A stretch of DNA of 64,000 nucleotides from Lewinella sp. IMCC34183 (GTDB taxonomy: Bacteria; Bacteroidota; Bacteroidia; Chitinophagales; Saprospiraceae), in assembly GCF_003390915.1 (NCBI RefSeq), contig NZ_QMEM01000007.1, forward strand, positions 1 through 64,000, in the 5' to 3' direction. The position numbers and the translations under genes are program-made. The notes under the pieces are model-generated. The model had not been told where the DNA came from. It searched no databases and worked only from the letters and a program-made list of their open reading frames with translations. Shown piece after piece: positions 58,925-64,000 of the stretch (within the stretch, counting starts at the first letter, position 1; each line of letters starts with the position of its first letter).

Positions 58925-60526
58925 CTAGTAGTCCGGGTTCTGTACCAGCTCACCGTTACGCTGTAATTCCTGGTCGGGCAGCGGCAGCAGGAGGTGCTTC
59001 TCCTGGAAGGTGGAGCCCCAGGTGCTCTCGTGACCGATCAGGTCGGCGAAGTTGATCTCGCCGTTGCCCACGGCCTCGGGGTACTTGCGGGTGCGGATCA
59101 TATCAAACCATATCTTGAAGTTAAGGGCCAGTTCGCGGTTGCGCTCGGCCCAGACCTCCTCGACAAACTCCTGAACCGAAAGTCCGGACAGGGAACCGCT
59201 GATCTCATCGGCGGTCTGCATCCAGTAGGCGCGGCTACGGACCTGGGTGAGGTAGCCCACGGCCTCGGCGGTTACGCCCTCCGATCGGGCGATGGCTTCG
59301 GCGGCGATGAGGAGTACCTCGGGGTAGGAGTAGGCCGCTACTTCGAGTTCGGAGTTGGCGGGGTTGGCGGTGCCGAAGAGCGCCCCATCGTCGTGCCACA
59401 GGTACGGCTGCCAGCGGAAGGTGGTCGTATCTCCGGTCTGGGGGTCGACAAAGGTCCGGTGCCAGAATTGCTTGTTCTGCATACGTAGGTCTTCCGACGC
59501 GTCGTACATGGCGATGAACTGGTCACGCGGCTCGTAGGCCTGGTTGGTGATGCTGTATTTGGTCTTGTTCGTAAGGGTTACCGGATAGGTGTAAGCCGCG
59601 TAACCCGAGCCGGCAATTGCGAGGGTAAACTCAATGGGGTAGACGAATTCCTGGGCAATGGCCTCCGGCGCCTGTTGACGGATCTTGTTGTAGGCACTGT
59701 TCGCCGGAATGAGCTGTCCGGTGGAAGTGACCGCGTTCTGGACCAGCGAATGCGCGTCGCTGTTGATCACTAGGCGCGCGGCCGTAGCCGCGGCGGCGTA
59801 GTTATCGTTCTGCTGCGGGAATCCGCTACGGGTCAGTTGCACGTCGGCCAGGAGGGCGGCGGCGGCGGGGCGCGAAACGCGGTAGCCATTGGTCACCATG
59901 TTCTGGTTGGCCAGGCCGGCCGAGTTAACGGCGAAGTCCAGGTCCTGCACGATCAGGGCGTAAATATCGTCGGCCGAGTTACGGGGCCGGTAGATGTCGG
60001 CGGTCGATTCGTAGGGCTCCGTGATCATTGGCACGTCGCCAAACATCCGCACGAGCACGAAGTAGGCCCAGGCACGGAAGAAGCGCGCTTCCCCGAGCAG
60101 CCGGTTGACCTGGGTGTCGCTAAGTCCTTCGGTCGTGGGAATGTACTTGATCGCGTTGTTCGCCCGGCTGATCTCGCGGTACATCTGCGACCAGTAGGTA
60201 TTCAGGATCGAGTTGGAGTTGATGGCGTTGAGCTGCAACTGCTGGGCGAAGCCGATATAGGCATACTGTCCTTTATAGTTGTTTTCAAAGAAGCCCGAGA
60301 GGTAGGGGCCGTACATAATGTCACGGCCGTTGTACACGCCACCGTTTATCCACAGGCCGGGGGCCCCGTCACGGTAGAGCGCGTTCACGGCGTTCTCCGC
60401 GTGCGCGGGCTCGGTGAAAAACTGGTTCAGACTGGCTTCGCTACGGGGCTCTTCCTCGAGGAAGTCAGAGCAGGAGTAGCTCATACCGCCCAGTAGCAGG
60501 AGAGCTGCTAGTTTGATATAGTGCAT
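58925..60526 (-). CDS. SusD/RagB-family glycan-binding lipoprotein (pair 2)
   Basis: A 533-residue outer-membrane lipoprotein (lipobox MSYSC, Cys19) with SDFLEEEPRSEASLNQFFTE, ARFFRAWAYFVLVRMFGDVP, TPR-like helices and the SusD C-terminal EEVWAERNRELALNFKIWFD, LPDQEL and QNPDY ending. It starts 6 bases after the cognate SusC gene. It is only distantly similar to the SusD of pair 1, so the pairs likely bind different-size or different-structure glycans. Confidence 0.95.
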   Translation of the reverse strand: MHYIKLAALLLLGGMSYSCSDFLEEEPRSEASLNQFFTEPAHAENAVNALYRDGAPGLWINGGVYNGRDIMYGPYLSGFFENNYKGQYAYIGFAQQLQLNAINSNSILNTYWSQMYREISRANNAIKYIPTTEGLSDTQVNRLLGEARFFRAWAYFVLVRMFGDVPMITEPYESTADIYRPRNSADDIYALIVQDLDFAVNSAGLANQNMVTNGYRVSRPAAAALLADVQLTRSGFPQQNDNYAAAATAARLVINSDAHSLVQNAVTSTGQLIPANSAYNKIRQQAPEAIAQEFVYPIEFTLAIAGSGYAAYTYPVTLTNKTKYSITNQAYEPRDQFIAMYDASEDLRMQNKQFWHRTFVDPQTGDTTTFRWQPYLWHDDGALFGTANPANSELEVAAYSYPEVLLIAAEAIARSEGVTAEAVGYLTQVRSRAYWMQTADEISGSLSGLSVQEFVEEVWAERNRELALNFKIWFDMIRTRKYPEAVGNGEINFADLIGHESTWGSTFQEKHLLLPLPDQELQRNGELVQNPDY

Positions 60527-60532
60527 GGTTGC

Positions 60533-63500
60533 TTAGAATTTGAGGTTTAGGCCGAAAGTGAAGGAACGGGGGCGGGGATACTGGAAGAAAAAGATGTTCT
60601 GGCCCCACTGGTTGCCGCCCCACGACGTAGCCTCGGGATCCATCCCCTGAAACTCGTCGGAGTTGACCACGAAGAGGTTCTGCGCGTTGACGTACAGCCG
60701 CAGGCTGCTCATGCCGATGCGGTCCAGGGCATTCCCGGCAACGTTGTAGCCGAGGGTGAAGGCGTTGCCGCGCAGGTAGGAGCCGTCCACGACCCAGTGG
60801 TCGTCCACCTCGCTGTTCTGACCGGCCCAGGCCTGGTGGCGGATCTGCTGCACCATGGTGTTCTGGTTTTCCGGCGTCCAGGCCTCGGTGAGAATGGTCC
60901 GCAGGCCGTTGGCGATACCGGAGCGGTCTTCGGTAGAGTGGTAGTACTGCTGCATGATGTCGGCACCGAGCGAGAATTGCAGGTCGACGGTCAGGTCGAA
61001 ATTGCCCAGCGTGAAGTTGTTGATGAAGCTGCCGGTGACGTCGGGAAGCCCGTGGCCGATGATCTCCTTTTCGGTGGTCCGCTTGGCCTCTCCCGGGATC
61101 CGGCCGACCTCGGCGGCCGCGTCGGCCTCGCCGGTGTTCCAGGTGCCCAGGCGGCGGTAGCCCCAGAAGGAAGACAGCGGCTCACCCACGCGCAGGATGG
61201 TCTGGCTGCCCGATACCCAGAAGGGGCCGGACTCGATGTCCTCGTTGTTCTCGCCCAGCTTCTCGATGCGGTTCTTGTTGTAGTTGAAGTTCAGGTTAGT
61301 GCTCCAGGCAAACTGGGGCGTGGTGACGTTCTGGGTGGAGAGCAGCACCTCGATGCCGCGGTTGGAAACCGAGCCGATGTTGTCGAAGTACGAGCCGAAG
61401 CCGGTGGTCTGCGGCAGTGGACGTTCCAGTAGCAGGTCGGTGGTGAGCTTGTAGTAGTAGTCCATCTCCAGGTTCACCCGGTAATTGAACAGGGCCAGGT
61501 TGAAGCCCACGTCAAACTGCTGGGTCTTTTCCCACTGCAGGTCGGGGTTCGCCAGGCCATTGATCACGGTGCTGGTGACCCGCTGTGCGTTGATCAGGGT
61601 AGTACCCGAGACCACGGTAGCCAGCGACCGGTAGGAGCCGATCTCCGTATTACCCGTGATACCGAAGCTGGAGCGCAGTTTCAGCTGGCTGATGGTGGGG
61701 TTACCGGCGAGGAATTCCTCATTCGAAACTACCCAGCCCACGCCTACGGAGGGGAACCAGCCGTACTTGTTACCCGCACCGAAGCGGGAGGAGCCATCGA
61801 CCCGGCCGGTCAGCGTCAGGAGGTAACGGTCGTCGTAGCTGTAACTGCCACGCAGGAAGTAGGAGTTCATCGTCCAGTCGCTGTAGCCGGAAGTGGGCGC
61901 CCCGGGCTGGCTGGCCGCGCCGAGGTTGTTGAAGCGGAAGAAGTCGTCGGCGAAGCCGCGGGCGGTGATGCCGTAGCTTTCGTCGGTACGCTTCTGGAAG
62001 CTGAAGCCGGCCACGCCGTTGATGCTGTGCTGGCCGAAGAGCTTGTTGTAGTTCAGGTAGTTCTCCTGCTGCCAGTAGACGACGTTCTGGGTGCTCTGAC
62101 TGGCGGTACCCAGCGGATCGGAGATGTTGATCAGGTCGCGTGGGCTGTAAAACTGGAACAAGCGCTCGTGCTTGTCGAAACCGAACTGGGTGCGGAAGTT
62201 GAGCCCCTCGGCGATATTGAACACCAGGTAGGTGTTTCCGAAGAGCTGGGTGCGCTTGGCAAGGCGGTCCTGCGTTTCGAGCACGTGGACCGGGTTGGCC
62301 ATGGCCTCGAGGTTGAAGTTGCCGACGAGGTCGCTGCTTTTGGAGTAGGTACCGTCGGGGTAGCGGACCGGGAAGATCGGGGGCATCTCGATCATGGTTC
62401 GGCGGGGCGACTGTCCGCCGCCGCCTTCCTCGAAGCTGTTTTCCTTCGTAACGTTGGTCAGGATGTTGAAGCCAAAGGTCAGCCAGTCCTTAGGGTTGCC
62501 CTCGTAGGCTACCTTACCGTACAGCCGGTTCAGGTAGTTGTTGAGCATGATCCCTTCCGTGCCGGTATAGTTGAGGAACACGCCGTAGGAGGAGTTGCCG
62601 GTGCGCTGTTGGACCGAGAGCTGATGGCTATGGCTGACCGCGGTACGGGTTGCCTCCTCCTGCCAGTCGGTGTCGTAGAGGGGATCACCGTTCTCGTCAA
62701 AGAACAGGGGGTTATCGAAGGCGATGCCGGGGTTTTTTCCGTTGGGGTACTTGGGAGCGTTCTCAATACCGCGTTGGACGACCTCCAACCACTCGTCGGC
62801 GTTGAGGACCTCCATTTTCTTGCGCAGGGTACCGGCCGAAACGTAACCGTCGTAGCCGACCACGATACCTTCCTGGTTGGGTCCGCGCTTGGTGGTCACC
62901 AGGATCACGCCGTTGGCGCCCCGGGAGCCGTAGATGGCGGTGGCCGAAGCGTCCTTCAGCACCTCCATGCTCTTGATGTCGTTGGGATTGAGGAACTGGA
63001 TGTCCTCCATGACTACCCCGTCCACCACGTAGAGGGGGGAAGAGTTGGAGTTGATCGTTCCCAGGCCGCGAATAAGCACCCGCGGACTACCGGTGGGAGA
63101 ACCGGAGTTCAGGAAGATATTTACGCCTGCTACCTTGCCCTGCAGGCCCTGCAGCGCGTTGGTTACCGGAGCCTTCAGCAGTTCTTCGGCGCTGACCACG
63201 CCGATGGCGCCGGTCACGTCCGATTTGCGCTGCGTACCGTAGCCGACCACGACCACCTCGGAGAGGGACTCGACGTCAGTGGACATGTTGATGACTACGT
63301 TGCTCTCGCTGGCGGGCACCGCAATCTCCTGTGTTGTGTAGCCGATCGAGGAAATAACCAGGGTGACTTCCCCGTCCGGAACGGTAATGGAGAAATTGCC
63401 ATCGACGTCGGTGACCGTGCCGGAGGTGCCGTCCTTCACCCGAACGGTAGCTCCAATCAGGGTTTCCCCCGTACCGGCATCGACGATCTGCCCGGTGAGA

Positions 63501-63664
63501 ACGCGTTCGACCGGAGGGTCGGCATAGAGCGGGGGGGAAGCGGACGGACCGCGGTCGGTAGGAGATATCGACGTACTCAGTTGCGTACCGTAAACCGGGC
63601 CACTGAGCAATATGATAACTAATCCCGCCAAACAGAAAGTAAATCTACTAGTGAGGTTGATCAT
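60533..63664 (-). CDS. SusC/RagA-family TonB-dependent transporter (pair 2)
   Basis: A 1043-residue outer-membrane transporter from ATG 63664; a TTG 11 codons upstream is an alternative. The N-terminal signal stretch (FTFCLAGLVIILLSGPVYG) is followed by a ~45-residue linker, the carboxypeptidase-like regulatory domain (about 55-130, GETLIGATVRVKDGTSGTVT), the plug (SLSEVVVVGYGTQRKSDVTG; VLIRGLGTINSNSSPLYVVD; ATAIYGSRGANGVILVTTK) and a barrel ending PRPRSFTFGLNLKF. It is the first gene of the minus-strand polysaccharide locus and lies behind an AT-rich 5' region. Confidence 0.96.
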   Translation of the reverse strand: MINLTSRFTFCLAGLVIILLSGPVYGTQLSTSISPTDRGPSASPPLYADPPVERVLTGQIVDAGTGETLIGATVRVKDGTSGTVTDVDGNFSITVPDGEVTLVISSIGYTTQEIAVPASESNVVINMSTDVESLSEVVVVGYGTQRKSDVTGAIGVVSAEELLKAPVTNALQGLQGKVAGVNIFLNSGSPTGSPRVLIRGLGTINSNSSPLYVVDGVVMEDIQFLNPNDIKSMEVLKDASATAIYGSRGANGVILVTTKRGPNQEGIVVGYDGYVSAGTLRKKMEVLNADEWLEVVQRGIENAPKYPNGKNPGIAFDNPLFFDENGDPLYDTDWQEEATRTAVSHSHQLSVQQRTGNSSYGVFLNYTGTEGIMLNNYLNRLYGKVAYEGNPKDWLTFGFNILTNVTKENSFEEGGGGQSPRRTMIEMPPIFPVRYPDGTYSKSSDLVGNFNLEAMANPVHVLETQDRLAKRTQLFGNTYLVFNIAEGLNFRTQFGFDKHERLFQFYSPRDLINISDPLGTASQSTQNVVYWQQENYLNYNKLFGQHSINGVAGFSFQKRTDESYGITARGFADDFFRFNNLGAASQPGAPTSGYSDWTMNSYFLRGSYSYDDRYLLTLTGRVDGSSRFGAGNKYGWFPSVGVGWVVSNEEFLAGNPTISQLKLRSSFGITGNTEIGSYRSLATVVSGTTLINAQRVTSTVINGLANPDLQWEKTQQFDVGFNLALFNYRVNLEMDYYYKLTTDLLLERPLPQTTGFGSYFDNIGSVSNRGIEVLLSTQNVTTPQFAWSTNLNFNYNKNRIEKLGENNEDIESGPFWVSGSQTILRVGEPLSSFWGYRRLGTWNTGEADAAAEVGRIPGEAKRTTEKEIIGHGLPDVTGSFINNFTLGNFDLTVDLQFSLGADIMQQYYHSTEDRSGIANGLRTILTEAWTPENQNTMVQQIRHQAWAGQNSEVDDHWVVDGSYLRGNAFTLGYNVAGNALDRIGMSSLRLYVNAQNLFVVNSDEFQGMDPEATSWGGNQWGQNIFFFQYPRPRSFTFGLNLKF

Positions 63665-64000
63665 ACCTTGATAATTGGGAAAGGTGGGGAAATACAAAAC
63701 ATATACATGATATGTCTATCAAGGCAATATATAAGCGGTGTTCCCGCGCTGCAAATGTCAGGGCCCAAATCATCCGGAATTATTTATTACAACCGGTTTA
63801 AACACTAACCTAATTCGTTTTAGGAATGAATTTTGGATAAGATTCGCGTTGTAACGACCAGTTACACTATGCACACACTAGGTGATCGCAGGACGTTACA
63901 GTCATATCAATCGGCTCCCATTTTTCCGATATAAGATCCGACCCGCCCTGGAAATCAATTGTTAACCAATCTATGCTCATCCAGCACGGTGCAGTTCTAC
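63665..64000. other. AT-rich upstream region of the polysaccharide locus
   Basis: No coding region seen. Contains the candidate promoter and operator-like repeats of the first sus operon (below) and is clearly more AT-rich than the rest of the window. The region continues past the window edge. Confidence 0.7.
63666..63724 (-). promoter_or_regulatory. Candidate promoter of the locus flanked by an inverted repeat
   Basis: On the minus strand TATGTTTT (63703-63696), one base off TAnnTTTG, lies 31 bases before the ATG, with a TTG about 21 bases further upstream as a possible -33. CCTTGATA (63666-63673) and TATCAAGG (63717-63724) form an 8-bp inverted repeat bracketing it, a plausible operator for the locus regulator. 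Confidence 0.4.

Noticed and set aside
1..64000. tRNA, rRNA, CRISPR arrays, transposases and restriction or toxin-antitoxin systems
   Set aside because: I looked for T-loop-like GTTCGA contexts, repeat-spacer patterns and transposase or nuclease motifs by reading and found none convincing; a dedicated search could still reveal small RNAs.

Overview
The window is a chromosomal segment of a high-GC member of the Bacteroidota, most likely a Lewinella/Neolewinella-type saprospirian. This is inferred from the gene families, not from a search. The pointers are SusC/SusD pairs, type A and type B C-terminal sorting domains of the type IX secretion system (T9SS), a gldE-like gene beside mutY and ssb, a sulfur-handling MBL-rhodanese gene, and promoters of the Bacteroidota TAnnTTTG (-7) kind lying 20-35 bases before many start codons. 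I saw no tRNA, rRNA, CRISPR array, insertion sequence or prophage.

Left part (1-28254), mostly housekeeping: a MoxR ATPase behind a duplicated promoter block; a persulfide-dioxygenase-like MBL/rhodanese gene coupled to a SulP transporter; a three-domain fasciclin lipoprotein; a rimP leader duplicated together with gene fragments, then rimP-nusA; an ECF sigma factor; mutY, ssb, gldE and ligA; thioredoxin, a sodium:solute symporter and fabH; an RskA-like anti-sigma factor; a very large protein with the domain order of mammalian soluble adenylyl cyclase; and, mainly on the minus strand, an SPFH protein, an LptF/G permease, a YqeY-like protein, hisIE and hisF, with two paralogous small membrane proteins on the plus strand between the his genes.

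Middle part (28514-42115): a co-directional cassette of three exported proteins, namely a type B sorting-domain protein, a small type A sorting-domain protein and a 2161-residue protein of about 50 acidic DADADPTNE(I/L)Q repeats. It ends in a strong terminator and is followed by an SGNH hydrolase, a three-subunit molybdenum hydroxylase of PaoABC/YagTSR type and a LysE-like exporter.

Right part (42167-63664): a 21-kb minus-strand polysaccharide utilization locus. In transcription order it holds SusC, SusD, a membrane-bound propeller/Y_Y_Y/LuxR regulator, a T9SS-exported glucoamylase-family (PF10091) hydrolase, a five-module T9SS-exported beta-sandwich protein, a second PF10091 lipoprotein, a GH3 beta-glucosidase, a second SusC/SusD pair and a ThuA-domain protein. 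PF10091 includes the GH144 endo-beta-1,2-glucanases, so beta-1,2-glucan is my leading substrate guess, with other beta-glucans possible.

Structure outside the genes includes three convergent gene pairs that share the single tetranucleotide CTAG as their overlapping stop codons, a family of 20-base GC-rich elements at gene boundaries, two independent promoter-plus-start duplications (moxR and rimP), and several near-perfect intercistronic palindromes.
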